Shown in pieces: positions 35,731 through 48,390 of a stretch of DNA of 64,000 nucleotides. The notes beneath the pieces are model-generated. The model was not told where the DNA came from, searched no databases, and was given only the letters and a program-made list of their open reading frames with translations. Location: NCBI GenBank assembly GCA_031308135.1, contig JAHLJT010000631.1, positions 263,952,925-264,016,924 on the forward strand, read 5' to 3'. The position numbers and the translations under genes are program-made. How positions within the stretch are numbered: the first letter of the stretch is position 1; every line of letters starts with the position of its first letter. Source of the stretch: Acheta domesticus (lineage: Eukaryota > Arthropoda > Insecta > Orthoptera > Gryllidae).

Positions 35731-36700
35731 TGAATTGAGTTATCGCTCTTCATATGATGGTGACTGAGGCAGAAGTCTTTCATTGTCTGGTTGCAATTGT
35801 GAGCAAAACTACAAGGTGTAAGGATAGATACAGTAGTGTCATCTATGTGCATTAATATATCGTTTACCAATTTTGCACGATAAGATTTGACGAATCTGAA
35901 GAAAATGCGAAATTCGCGGGAAACCGGTACTGATATTCAAATGTAATGAGAATGATGAAAAAAAAATGGATGTATATATTCGTAGCGTGAACATCGGTGA
36001 GGTGTGTCCATCGATCGCTTCTGCTTGTTGTCCCGCCAACTCACGCCCGCCCCAAGCGCCGTATCAATAACGCTGGCAGCAGTCTGTCTTTTACTGCCTG
36101 CAATAAGGCTCAGGGGAAAGGTGCGCCCTGTGAACAGCCATATAAACAGGTGGGGATTGTAAACGTCGTCACCTGTTTATATGAGAGTTGAGTAGTTCTG
36201 ACGGAGGCTGCGATGGTTGGTGTCTGCGACTGCTGTGGCAATGGCAGTGGCAGTGACAATAGCAGTCAATGATGGTCTATTTTAAAGCGTCAGGAATCTA
36301 CGCAAAATGTGACTTTAATTTGAGGGTTGCCCTTTGCTTAGGCAGAACCCCCCCAAAAAGTAAAAAAAAAGTGTTTTCCCTTTAAAATTAATATCTTTTA
36401 AACCTTAAGCTAATTGAGAACTGTGCACATTTTGCTGTAATTAACTATAATACAACACACACTTTCACGTAATCTTTAACTCGCTGTCCAAAAAATGTAA
36501 TGCTCATTGCACATCATAATGACGACGAAATACATATTGGTTCTCAGTACCTTTAAATATTACGTAACGAATGTAATATATTGACGGAAAATACCATATG
36601 AAAACACCATATGACATCAGAGGGCTAATTTTCTGTAAAATTAGGCAAATATGAGGCTGTGAATTAGGCATCAGGGAAGGTGGTAAAGGAAGCTTTGGTA
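35731..36700. other. AT-rich sequence with one strong hairpin
   Basis: No gene is recognised. A perfect 14 bp stem (CATATAAACAGGTG at 36139-36152 and its complement at 36170-36183) with a 17 nt loop is present. A CAGTGG/CAATGG microsatellite-like patch lies at 36220-36270. Confidence 0.45.
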
Positions 36701-36900
36701 GTGAAAGCACCTGCTTTCATAGTATAATAGTTATGCCAGGCTGCTAATACCAAGTTCGCGATTCAAACCCGGTCAAAGTAGGGGGATTTTTGAGGGACAA
36801 AAATCGACGGCATGCAGACGCTTGTCGGCATGTAAAACAGATTCCAGGAAAGGCACTTGGCCGATCCTGGAAAAATTAAATCCTCTTGCACTTTTGCACC
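36690..36900 (+). mobile_element. SINE-D, tRNA-derived head, single copy here
   Basis: TGGTAGTGAAAGC (A-box-like) at about 36690 and GATTCAAACCCGG (B-box-like) at about 36760 are spaced as in a pol III promoter. A body with TGCAGACGCTTGTCGGCATGT and GGCACTTGGCCGATCC blocks follows. No acceptor-stem pairing is visible, so it is not a tRNA gene. I saw no second copy in the window, so family status is inferred. Confidence 0.5.
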
Positions 36901-37288
36901 AATCAGAGGTTCGTTTTGAATAACTGGATGATATTATATCTAGGCCTATGCTATTTGATATTCAAATCAAACGTCATAATTGGCACACTAGACCCCCTAG
37001 GGAAAGCAATGGAAAACTACCCTAGGTATACTTGTCCAGGACAAGTCTCATAAGAAGGCACTAGGTTGTTCTGAAGACTAGCCAATGAACTAGTAAGTGT
37101 ATGCCAGTAAAAGAAGAAAGTAGTGAAAGCGGCTGATGTGGGGGCGGTGATGGCGACAATACCTCTGGCGGTCGGCATAGAAAAGGAGAGGGGACGTACG
37201 CAGCGTCGGTGCTGAAGGCGGCAGCTGCAGACATGCGTGCCGGCGGAGATTTCGGAGGCCTCGTTGAGGTAGCGAGGATAATGGATGA
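36901..37288. other. No gene seen
   Basis: Mixed-composition sequence. Overlapping minus-strand frames of 131 and 74 codons run through this interval and into the SINE-B copy; no domain is visible. Confidence 0.4.
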
Positions 37289-37828
37289 CTGATTAGTGAT
37301 TCCAGGCGCGACAACTGCTGAGGTCAGTAGTCGCGCAAGTGTAGTACATGTTTCCTTATCGCGGAAGATGGTGATCATCTTGCCATGCTGCATGGTCAGA
37401 TCCGACGCCGAACTACATGTCGGCTCTCGGGGTTTTCCCCAACGCGGCATCTCCAATCAGCCGTGCGCCGCGCCTCAGACGGGACAAGATCTACGCTCCC
37501 CACTAATCTGCAGACCTGAGTGGAAGTGTAGTGCATCTGAGTGTGTGTGTGTGTGTAAGTAAAGGTATGTGTCAGTGAGAATAAACTAGAAAAAGGAAGT
37601 GGAAGGAATGATCTCAGGCAGTCTCTGGCCCATTTATTACGGTACTCCACCAATATTTCGCTGGTGTTGATCGGAGAAACCACGGAAAACTTACTGATCA
37701 GAGCAGTCAGCCGCTAAAATTCTTCTCCAGAAAGCGGATGAATTCGATCCAGTTATTTAGCTAGTGTCGAAAATCCTGCCACCGTCGGGACTCGGACCAA
37801 AGGACCATGCGATCAGAGACATAGCGTG
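37289..37828 (-). mobile_element. SINE-B copy, near full length
   Basis: Read on the minus strand from the high end: head with GGTCCGAGTCCCGACGG (B-box region) near 37790, TAGAATTTTAGCGGC and CCGTGGTTTCTCCGATC blocks, AACACCAGC, a GTACCGTAATAAATGGGCC block, an ACACACAC-rich stretch (37538-37557), ATGCACTACACTTCCAC, a GGGGAAAACCCCGAG block, GATCACCATCTTCC, and a terminal GTTGTCGCGCCTGGAATCAC. This is the clearest minus-strand reference copy together with 39581-40088. Confidence 0.88.
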
Positions 37829-38660
37829 AGGGTGATGGTGGCTGAAAGGCGACGGTGATGGTGGTGGCAGCGAAAGCACTGCCTGCAATGGCAACGGCAG
37901 AGGCGACGGGTGCGGCGGCGGCGGCGGCGATAGAGGAAGCTACAGCTCCGTGAGGGTGGAAATGAAGCACTTCAGTGGACAGATGCGGGTAGAATGAAAA
38001 TTAGCGTGAGTGAGCATTAGAAATTATGTGTTGGTGCGAACAACTGAGAATTTATTTTCACATGACATAACTGCACGTTTGTCTTTCCTGTCCTCTCAGG
38101 ATGGTATTCAAAGACATTCTAAGTATTTAATTATGCATTCTTATTGAATGGTTTTAGAAAAAGAGTGTACAATCAGTTCGGAAAACGGTGTGTGCGAGAC
38201 AAAATATTTATAGCTATGTTGCCAAGTTTCTTCATTTCTGTCTTTTGAATGAATTAGTTTTGAAAGTGTGAAAAAGGGTTGAAATTCTATTTCCAATTAA
38301 TGTTGAACTATAAGGGAAAACTAGGTCATTCATTAAAAAAAATAGTGAGAAGTTATACAGAACTTTTAAAATTTCCCCCCTTTATTAGAATATTTTTTGT
38401 TGAAAACTACGAACATAAGTTATTTTAGAATCCTTTGAAAACATTTCATGAATGGAACAATGATGCGGAACTTATTTTGAAAATTCTAAATTCAGTTAGA
38501 AAATAATGAAAAGTAATGATGTGCGGATTGGAGGATGGAAATAAAAGGCAACTTCTCGTGCACGGTGGGAGACAAGGGCGGTGTTGAGAAGCCCAGTGCG
38601 TAGTGGTGGCGCTGAAGCCAAATAATCAAGGCGGTCTGCAATTCAACCGCTCTTGAAGTC
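37829..38660. other. No gene; short GGCGGC/GGTGAT-rich stretch
   Basis: Low-complexity G-rich triplets at 37829-37940, then AT-rich sequence without recognisable features. Confidence 0.45.
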
Positions 38661-38804
38661 GAAAATAATACTGATAAGGGCTGGTTAGCGGAAATGAATG
38701 GAGAGGAGCGGTACTGAGTAGAGAATAGAAGGGAAAATAATACTGATAAGGGCTGGTTAGGGGAAATGAATGGAGAGGAGCGGTGCTGAATAGGGAGCAG
38801 AAGT
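38661..38804. repeat. 72 bp tandem duplication
   Basis: Two head-to-tail copies, 38661-38732 and 38733-38804, each starting GAAAATAATACTGATAAGGG, with roughly six differences. The duplication is recent enough to align without gaps. Confidence 0.93.
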
Positions 38805-39057
38805 GTGCACCGGGTGTCGGCAGCAAGAATCGAAGGTCGACTGCAAGACATGATTCTCAGTGGAGGCGACACTATACTGCGATTTATTTACAGCTGCCTC
38901 TGACAGGCCATCAGCTGTTACGGTGTCATCGAATAGGGAACTTACACGCCACTACAGTGACGTAACTATGGTGACGTTCAACCTTCCGATTGGATGGCAC
39001 CATAGCAGTTGATTACGTCAGAGTCAGCTCTAAAAATATCCATGTATTGGTAGATAG
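38805..39057. other. No gene seen
   Basis: Mixed-composition sequence between the tandem duplication and the SINE-B copy. It contains two short ACTATGGTGACG / ATGGCACCATAGC words in inverted order, otherwise nothing. Confidence 0.4.
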
Positions 39058-39482
39058 ATCGAATTCAGTCGCTGTCTGGAGAAGAATTCTAGCGGCCGCT
39101 GTGATCTGTAATTTTATCTTGGCTTAGCCGATCCACACCAGATAAATGCCGGAGCAGTACCCTAACAAACGAGACCAGGACCGCGCGCGATCTTTCTTTC
39201 CCGTTACTTGTACAATCTTCACCGCTTACTTATACACACATTTATATGCACTACACATGCCGACATACCGGTTGAGAGCTTAGAGCCTGAGCCGGCTGAG
39301 GCGGTGCCCCGCTGGTAGGAGATACCTGGTCTGAGAAAGCCCTCGCTAGCCGACAGGCGCCGGATCTCACCATCCAGCAGGGAAAAGATCACCGCCACTT
39401 TCCGCGAAAAAATGAACTACACTTACGGACTTAATGACCTTAGCAGTTGACGCGCCCGGAATCACGAATCAATCGTCAATCT
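39058..39482 (+). mobile_element. SINE-B copy, head missing
   Basis: Plus orientation. It begins inside the family at GAATTCAGTCGCTGTCTGGAG, keeps AATTCTAGCGGCCG, the GATCCACACCAGATAAATGCC block, CGCGCGATCTTTC, ATGCACTACACATGCCG, GGCGGTGCCCCGCTGGTAGG, GATCACCGCCACTTTCCGC and GTTGACGCGCCCGGAATCAC, and ends in ATCAATC-type repeats. The tRNA-like head is lacking, so it is 5'-truncated. Confidence 0.9.
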
Positions 39483-39580
39483 GTGGAGGGGCTGCGACCA
39501 TCGTGTCTGGGAACACTTGACTGCGTGAGTGCCTTAGGAGAAGGCAAGATGTGCCTTGCGAGGTGCACGTCAGGGGAAGT

Positions 39581-40088
39581 GATTGATTGTTACCGAATCC
39601 TGGCGCGTCAACTTTTGAGGTTCGTAGTAAATGTAGTACGTTTTTTGCATTGGGATGTGACGGCAATCTTTCCCCGCTGGACGGTGAGATCCGGCGCCGA
39701 CCTACCGTCGACTAGTAGGGTTTTCCCCAATCAGGTATCTCGCACCAGCGGGGCACCACTTCAGACAGAACATGCTCTAATCTCTCGGCAGGTCTCCCGT
39801 CATGCGCGGTAGTGTAGAGCATGTTAGTGTAAATGTGAGTGTAAGGGTTGAGGAGAGGGCAAGGAAGAGGAAGGGAAGATCGCCGTGGCCCGTTTATTAG
39901 GGTACTCCTCCGGCATTCGTCTGGTGTTGATCGGAGAAGCCACGGAAAACTATCGATCAGAGAAGCGACTGAATTCGACCTCGCTGAGAAGCTGGTGTTG
40001 AAAATCCTGCGGCCGTCGGGACTCGAACCTAGGATCTCCCGACTAGAGGCACTCAGTTTGATACCCTGAGCCACCTCCGTGTGTGTCA
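39581..40088 (-). mobile_element. SINE-B copy, full length
   Basis: Minus orientation, about 508 bp. The head (40088 downward) reads GGAGGTGGCTCAGGGTATC as A-box region, then TCCTAGGTTCGAGTCCCG with a perfect B box (rc at about 40025). The family body and a tail of TAACAATCAATCAC type follow. It faces the plus-strand copy 39058-39482 tail to tail with about 100 bp between, so the pair could fold on itself when transcribed. Confidence 0.92.
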
Positions 40089-42420
40089 AGGGGGAAAATT
40101 CGAGGGAGGATGGCTTGGGAAACTGCGGCGCGGATCCTCCGAAGTGCAGTGGCTGTCGGCAGAGGGAGGGCCGCGGCGCGTGGGCTGGCGCGTGGGCTGC
40201 GGCGGACAGAGCTCGTAAATGAATTCTCGAGAGGAAATCGAGCGCACGATGGACGGCGCTCGGGGAAGCGGGACAACGAGGATCTGCGGTTGCGCTGTCA
40301 ATCATTATGATTGACTTGCTCTCTTCTCAAATGAGAACTTACTCCACGAGTGCGGGATACGCGATGGTTTCTAATTTCTGAAAATTTACACGTGACATTT
40401 TGGGAATAAAACGGTGCTGATTATTTGCATTTCCAATATCAAGACTGAAAAAGTGACCACGCAATTTTAATTTTCAGTTCTATTTTGTCTCTGTTGCTGG
40501 ATTTAAACACATCGATTCTCTAAGAATTATATTATCGGACGAACTTGTATTTATTACTTTTCTTCTTTTTATTTGCTGATGTACTTTTATATTTATTTAA
40601 TGTTGCTTGCCATCGGAAATGACATCTCCCGTCTTCGAGTTGATTTTGATCTTGCAGTTTAAAAGTGAGGTTGTGTCTTGCTCGTATTCATATCGTACGC
40701 TTTACTTTCTTGTAATTAGTTTTTTATGTAAATATAATCATAACATATAAAATCGATATCGACGGAACTGACAATTTGAGAGTTCCTAGTACCAAAAGAA
40801 TTATCTTTGTTTTAACGTCTACCTGTCTGTCCTTCCTTTTGACAATCTATCTGTCCATCTATCCGTCCGTTCGTCCGTCAGTCCGTCTGCTGGTCAGCGA
40901 ACATCAGCAAACTAAAACTATCTAAAACTTGCGCAGGATTTCATTCAAAATGGATATTCCCCGCTCGATTTGACTGAACACCAGGCAGAGAGAATAAGAT
41001 ATGGATTTTTTTAAATGGATATAATTTACACAAAATCTCTCACAAACATCATCGTCAATAAGGCTCACATTTTTTCTTAATTTTTTATCGAATAGGAAAA
41101 TGTGCATTTCAAACGTTGTAAAATTTCGTTTCACATTAAAAAACTCTGAAATTTCAAACATTGTAACTGTTGAAAATTGCAAATTTTAATCTCTTGGGCT
41201 ATGTTACCTGAAGTGTGTTTCAGAATGGGAGTGAAGAAACAGTGGGACACAAATTGCAATACTATGCAACCATTTCAAATAATCTGAGAAATTGCGTACT
41301 ATTGAAGTACCACTGTATTCGTGATTTTTTGTAACTTTGTCCTAAGGCCCCGCGACAGGGGTCCAGGGCAGATACCGGTTCTCCATGTCACACGGTTTCA
41401 ATTTGGGGTTCCGAGTAATCCGCTGTCGAGCGACCGCTTTCCGCAGCTTCTCGGATCCTCTGAGACGTTATCCCTTTTATCTTGCCTTATCTTTTGAACG
41501 CTTTGTGATTGTCTTATATAATATCTTTGGAAAATTTTCAGAATATATATTTTGAAGACAAATTGTATATATTGGTACTAGTTATGAGAACAATAAAACT
41601 GCCAGGAAGACAGGTAGGTTTTTACGTTGTGCATTCTAATATTCTCTGTGCACATTTAAACATGTGAAATCGAAATAATATAAATGAAACGTAGGTTTAG
41701 AAAGACCACGATCACGTTTATTCACACTATCAGAAATATCTTTGTCCTTGTTTAAAATGTTTTCAATAATTTTTGATGTAGAAAATATAACATCCCTTGC
41801 GTGCTAATACCTACACGCATTGGGCATGTTGCTTATCCGTATCAATAGTGTTGAAAATAACAGCTCAAACGCACAATTTTAACTAACTATTTAACAACAT
41901 TTTTGTCGTTCCATAAGATATGATTGTCAAACTGAAAGTGTCTTGACTTTATCTCGAACAAAGGAAATGAATGTCCATGAAGAGAAGACCTTTCGCGTTA
42001 TTCGGTGCTGTGAAAATCGTTCGTTCAAGCGACGGTGCCTCGCTTCTGCGCGTGATTGCACGCTATCGATTACATCCACGACTCACCGGTCCACTCCGCG
42101 GAGATCATTTGGGGGGGCGAATACCGTTCTTGGACGATTGAACGCGAGGCATTCGTGTTGGAAGGAACCTAAAAGGAAGAACAGCAATGGAGGATACAGA
42201 AAATTATCAAAGCTTCGTGAGTTTTCCAGAATGTACAAACGACAACTTAGCTACGATGTACATTCTACGTAATCATACAGCAGTCTAACAGGATAGAATA
42301 TAAGTTAATTACAGTATTTTGTATTATTTATTCAATAATGGTAATGACGATACTAACAATGGTTTAATATTATGTTTGTTTTTATGTATTATTTCCAATT
42401 AAGTATGAAATAAAGTCGAA
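40089..42420. other. No gene recognised
   Basis: The first ~220 bp are GC-rich (minus strand open for 197 codons across the SINE, a composite artefact). A run of TCCGTCCG-type tetramers at 40820-40885 is followed by a segment resembling 62640-62790. An isolated 109-codon plus-strand frame (41943-42272) has no recognised domain. Confidence 0.4.
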
Positions 42421-42425
42421 TCAGT

Positions 42426-42426
<1 letters not shown>

Positions 42427-42460
<34 letters not shown>

Positions 42461-42482
42461 TAATAATAATAATAATAATAAC
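42427..42482. repeat. (AAT)n microsatellite, slightly interrupted
   Basis: About 18 AAT units with one GAT interruption. Unlike the AAT tracts at 0.7, 11.7 and 12.6 kb, I saw no LINE fragment joined to it. Confidence 0.95.
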
Positions 42483-44430
42483 ATCTTGTAATAATAATAT
42501 CAACAATAATATTTGCATCATAATGATGAGAACGTGACGATTGATAGTGGAGATGATTCGAAGGTCGCAGATTTGTTCTTTCGAAAGTATTGGAAATTAT
42601 CTGAAAGTGAAGAATAACAGGGAGTTTGCGACCTATGTTGGGATCGAATTTGTTTTGCTCGTCGGCTACATGTCTCGCCAAAAAAGCTATTTAATCATTT
42701 ATATGCACGGTAAAATAGTGTCCAAGTTTGAACGAAAGAAAACCCTCAGGACTTTTCCCAGAAAACATCGTATTGATATAATGGCATGGAAAGTGTAGAA
42801 TGCCTTGACCACCATAATTAAGGTACATGAAAAATTGCGCTGCAATAATCTTCTTTAATTTTCATCAACTGAATGTGTGCTACCTGCACAATGAAACTCT
42901 TCGTGCTTCAAAAATCTCTCATATTTTATTTTGCATTACTGCACGATCACTGGGACCAGTTCTCGACATATGTGTCAGAAATGTATCTTCACCGCGAGGA
43001 AAATATGCAGACTCTAGGAAAATATGCACGCCGAACAAACGAGACGTAATTAGAAATCTAGTAGCGTTCTCTGATACCAACAATCACAAGACTTTATTGC
43101 AAGACAATTGAGTAGGTTTATAGTTGTCCACTGTGCCTTTCTTGCGATTTTCTTTTCCAAAGTAATAATAACCCTTTGTAGTCCATAAAAACGTTTTTGA
43201 TGACTTACTGTTAGCCCGTCCTAGTTACTTCTGAACTTAGTTTCAATAGTCTGTTGTTATTTTATTATGTGCAATTGCGACCTCCGTTCGGGTGCCAATT
43301 TATAATAGTTTGATTTATTTTTGTTGATTTTCTTTCAAACTATTCCATTACCCCCGTTTGGTACACGGTAAAGCGCTTAAGAATTCAGCAAATTCAATGG
43401 CGAGGACCTGGTTGTTTGTCGGCGGCAGCGCGGGGAAACACTGCAGCGCGTGCAGGGCGGCCGGGGGCGACCGTGTCTCGTCTGGGGCGTGGCGCCGCGC
43501 TGACAGGTGAGCGAGGCGGTGTGGACGGGTTCGACGTGCGCCGCGGGCGGGGCGGGGGCGGGGGCGTGGTGACGGGGGCGGGGGGGGTGAGTACTCTGAT
43601 CCCCATTGACGGGCGGGCCAAGGCGAGCGCCGCCGGTCTCCCGCAGGGAATCCGGGCGGGCGGCGCGGAGCGTGAGTAGACAGCGCAGGGCCCGGCAGGA
43701 GGTGGGGCTCTTGCAAACTGCTCGCCAGGCAGCTGAACGCTGCGCGATTGTTCTCGCTGATGCGAACGGATCTAGGGGAGATGCACCAGAAAAGGAATCT
43801 AGTTGGTTCTGATAGATTGTTTAAAGATAAATCAAATAAGGTTTTAGAAGAAAAGATGCAGTAAAAGTTGTACATTTTAGAGCTTGCAGTTTCAAAACAA
43901 GCCAGCAGAAGGAAGAAAGGATAGTCACAAAGAATCAGATGACAGAAAAGAATCAATCAAGGTTACGGCGAAAGAGCCAAGATATGATAACTAGTAAGAG
44001 ATAAAATCCATTTTATTTTGTGGTGTTGTTATAAATGTTATTATTTTCGGTTACAAAGGAATATTTTTCGTGAGCAAATAAGAAATGATATGAAACAAAC
44101 TGAATGCGCAATGTGGGAAATGGTGTCACTCACGCACAAACAGTTCTCATACCTTATGACGGGGGTGACAAACCTTATATATTCCATGCATCACACTTTT
44201 TAACTAACTTCGAAAAGAGAAGACTATGAAAAGACTTCGAGAAAAGGTAATTATGTAATTACTGGTGAATACTTTTATGTGTGTTCAACTATAACTTTTT
44301 AAAATTGACTCGTTCAATATCAAAAAATTACATCGTTTTATTGATATACCTAAAAAGTTGGTTTTAAATTTATTTTCAGACTCTTTTTTGTCTTTAATTC
44401 TTTCAAAACTTGTGTTATTTCTTCTCTATA
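42483..44430. other. No gene recognised; CpG-rich patch
   Basis: AT-rich except for a CpG-dense patch at 43400-43720. That patch has a donor-like CAG|GTGAGC at about 43505 on plus and an acceptor-like CACCTGTCAG on minus, but the flanked frames show no domain, so I do not call an exon. Confidence 0.35.
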
Positions 44431-45569
44431 GGGGCCGTCCATAAATTACGTAAATTTCGTCAATTAATTACAATTAATTGAAAGTGTTTTGCGACCACTA
44501 CGCGTGGCGACTTTAAATCCCGTACATGCGTTGATTGGCGGAGCTACCGAGTGTTCGGCGGTTCGGCTTGAGCGCTCGACTGCTCGGCGACTCCCGAGTC
44601 TCTTCCCTACGCTTGACTGTTCTGTAGAGAAGCGAGAGCTGCAAGGCGGCCAGTCGAAATGTCCGTTAAACTGCTATCTTCTTCCTCCGAGTAAGATCCC
44701 CCCCCCTTCGCTGAGCGTCAGCGTGGAGCTTGAAAGTCTCGATCGGTTGTTTTCGCCTGATTGCAGAGCTCTAGTCCTGAGTCATCTCACCTAGTTTAAG
44801 AAAAAAGAAAAAAAAATGAAAAAAAGGTAATTTTGTTGAGCGAACAGTACATGGGGATAGTGCACACCATTAATAACGAAGTTGCCGCTGAGCTATCGCA
44901 GCCGGTCCCCATCAAGCGTCCAGGAGGCGGAGCGCGGTGCGTGGGTGGGCGTGGCGGACGGTGTCGCGCCCTGGGGGGCGTGGGCGGAAACCGCAATTTT
45001 ATTGGCAATCGCTCGCGAGCTCCCCCTCGCTCCCCGCGCTGCTTCTGAGAACCTCCATCGATGAAGAAAGGTTAGAGTTCGGAGTTTCAACCTGCAGCTT
45101 AAACCAATTTTCCCTGCCGGATTATCTCAAAGCCTTCATTACGAGGGGAAAATATTCCGAGAAGCAGCAGTTATAACAGACTTAGGAAACTACGTATCGC
45201 TTCAGGGTCGCTATCGCTTTTTTCCTTCCCGTACTTTTACGTTCGAGGAAAGCCGTAAAGCCCAACTACTTCTCATTTAATAATACCGTTAACGCATTCA
45301 CGGGGAAATCTCTCTTAGGGGCAAGAAGTATTAATTGTTCTTGGAGGCGTTGATTAACAGGTGTTTTGAAAAGGAAGGATTTTATTAAAATAATGTCCAT
45401 ATTTCGCTTCAAATCGTACATCAGTCTAAAATGTTTGCCACGATTTCGACTCAGAAGGTCAAATGATAGTACATTTATGAAGACTACATGTCTATGAAAA
45501 GTGAATGCCAAAGCAAATAAGTCATTTGCATCACGTTCTCCATATACATACTGATCAAAGAGTTCAGAC
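44431..45569. other. No gene recognised
   Basis: Begins with GGGGCCGTCCATAAATTACG, a word I associate with ends of insect DNA transposons; no matching inverted end was located. GC-rich patches at 44480-44790 and 44880-45060 have short frames only. The remainder is AT-rich. Confidence 0.35.
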
Positions 45570-45795
45570 AAATGCCACCAGGTGGATCAGTGCATCAACT
45601 GACGTCACTGCAGTGCCTCGGCCCTGGAGGTCCTAGGGTTTGAGACCCGATGGTGGCTGAATTTCGACAGTACCTACTAATCTAGGCCGAGTTCTGTCGC
45701 TGTCTGGAGGAGAATTCTAGCGGCCGGCTGCTCTGATTGGTAGTTTGCCGTGGTTTCTCCGATCAACACCAGGCAAATGTCAGAACAGTACCCTA
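45570..45795 (+). mobile_element. SINE-B 5' half
   Basis: Plus orientation. The head has GGTGGATCAGTGCATCAAC (A-box region) and TCCTAGGGTTTGAGACCCG (mutated B box), then CTGTCGCTGTCTGGAGGAG, AATTCTAGCGGCCGGCTGCTC, CGTGGTTTCTCCGATCAAC and CAGTACCCTAA, where it stops. The 3' half is absent. Confidence 0.9.
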
Positions 45796-48390
45796 AAGTT
45801 CACGTGCGTTACAATTTTGATTATCATATTGTTCACTTAGAGATATATTCAACCAGCATCTGTAACTAAGCCCCGTGAAGAAGAACGCAAAGGAATGGAG
45901 TTCAACGAGTTAACACTTCAATGCACTTAGTACCTTCAGAGGCCTGGTTGTGTTCATTAGTGCTGTAAATATTTTTCCTTTAACATTACAGGTGTGTCCT
46001 TTTATGATACCTTCTGTTGTAATGTTTCTTTTCTTATGGCAAATAATGGTCCAGTGGTCCATAAAATTTTTCAATATTTTTCGTCTTGTCTTAAGATAGC
46101 CGTGCTTTCCAGTAAGTGGGTCTCTGAGGCCTGGTAGTCTGTTTTCCCTTAACGTATCTTTTAATCCATAAGAAACACATTCACATTTATGTTGTTGGAA
46201 TTTATTCCTTATCATTCCAGCCTTGGTTATCTACTTGCTAAGAGACATAAATCATGACGACATGAATATAGAATAAAGAGATTTTTGTGTTGGGATTTTA
46301 GGACCGGATTTACACTAAATGTCAAAATATACTACGGAAAAAACAAAGATGAGCTTGTTGCAAAATATTTTTTTGCATAAAAATGGTGAAGGATTTGGTA
46401 CAGTTATTATTCACTGGTGGTTATAACTTCACAACTGACAATTTTTGAGTTTGTAAGAGTTTCTAGTGATAACTTCTTACGTGCATATTCCTATGTGAAT
46501 TTCTAATGGAGAAGAAACTAACGTTACGACCTAACACACAGGAAATATAAATACCATCTGAACTGTGAGATTATAAAAGTAGATAATTATGTTCTAAAAT
46601 TACATAGTAGAAATATTTTTTTGTATCATACAACTCCAAGAAAAAACATTATTTATCTTCTTAGCACAATAGATCAGGACCAAGACCAAGTAATGACAAA
46701 CAAGAAATCAATTATTTTCGTTTTTTTCAAAAGAAAGATTAGAGTTGACCTCACAGTAATTGTCATCTAAAAGTCGACAATTACACGTCATGAAGGCATA
46801 TTCGTAAATGACTAATGAGGTTATTTTACGACAAGTTTGAGGTTGGTACTTTGACTGCGTATGTAATCTTCAAAAAAATGATTTAGCACTAATGTCAGTG
46901 GGAATGGGGTAAATGCAACTGGCAGAAGAAGTTTCACAAGCTAATATGAAAACAAGAGCGAGAAATACTAATATCCTCAAAATAACCCTAAATGGTCTTC
47001 AAGTCTTTGGGAGTCAAAGGAACACAAGTTTGGAAGTCCTATAGATAATTTACAAAGAAAACAAAGAGGTAAGGGGCACATTTACAAATGTTAATATCGT
47101 GGTAAAATTGTTGTATATGCTTTCTATTCCGGACGTTACTTTCTTTCCAGATGCTACACATGCCTCTTCAAAAAGACAAAAAAGTGCTTCATGTGCGAAA
47201 ACAAACTTTTACTTATTTTATTAGAGTTTTAGACCTTAGATCTTATTTTTTAAACTACCCTATTTACAAAGTTCTTAAACTTACAATTTGAGGAAACGAG
47301 ATAAAGACATATAAGAAAAATATTATTGAATGACCTTAGTTTGAGTAGTATTATTTCGAAAAGAGAAACAAGAATATAATATTGAATGAGAAGCTTGCGT
47401 ATAATGTAAAAAAAATTGGAATACTGAATGAAAAACTATTCTATTGAAGGATAATGGATTAGCATTGAATAAAGCTAACAAATTTCTGTGATGTATATTT
47501 TGTAACCCGAAAATCATATAAATCCGTTTGTGTAGTATTTTTCTATACGAACTGTTAACGGATTTACATTTAAAATATACGGTTGATATTTTCCAAGAAT
47601 ATAGTTTGACTATTATATTAAAATTAGTTCACAGAACGATCTAATTAAATGATTTCTAATGGCCTGATTATTGACCGTTTTGATCGAAACATGAAACTTA
47701 TATTAATTGTAATTCAATGATATTAAAAATGTCGTCAGCATTATTTATTATACAAAATAATTTACATTAATCTTGTAAAAACAATTTAAAATATAATTTA
47801 TTAATGAAAACGTTTAGGTGTGAACACAAAACGCGCTGAAACGAAGTCATTTTCATAATGCATGACGTCAAAAAATGTTTTAGTGAAAGTATTACGCTAT
47901 GGTTATTGTAGAAATTAAGCAACACATTATTACTTCTATTTTTTCTTCATTAAGAAAGAGGAGAACTTTTCCAACAACAGAAACAATCACAATAAAATAA
48001 GTCTGATATATTTCTCAGAAATGAAAAGAAAGAAAAGACTTCACATGGGAAATTAAAAAAGCTTTAATATTTTATTTTGATGTGTTCATTAAATGTTTCG
48101 ACTTTTTAACTTTTTATGCACCGTTTTTGTTCTTTCAAAAATTCTATGATTGCAAAAACGATGAAATGTAAACGTGAACTTTTGAACGCACCGCAGTTGT
48201 TTTAATTGGGCCGGAGTCATTGAATGATTGATAAAAATGTATATTGTGAACATTAATATTGCTTAATAATTTTAATTGAAATAATTATTGAAAATTAGAT
48301 TTATATACAAAAAACTACTACAAACGAATGAAATATATCGCCCAGTTTTATGACGTTTCAAAAAATGTTTAAAATAACCAGTGTTTAATA
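45796..48390. other. AT-rich sequence, no gene recognised
   Basis: About 2.6 kb of AT-rich DNA. A 101-codon minus-strand frame at 45910-46215 (Lys/Arg/His-rich, His-Cys pairs) resembles no family I can name. Nothing else. Confidence 0.45.

Noticed and set aside
39712..40305. 197-codon minus-strand frame
   Set aside because: It runs across a SINE-B copy and GC-rich flank; the composite is an artefact.
43388..43505. Exon between TTCAG and CAG|GTGAGC
   Set aside because: Splice-like sites are present on both strands and none of the frames shows a recognisable domain; GC-rich sequence makes such sites common.
45910..46215. 101-codon minus-strand frame as a gene
   Set aside because: His/Lys/Arg-rich but no family pattern I can name; possibly a retroelement scrap, not supportable.
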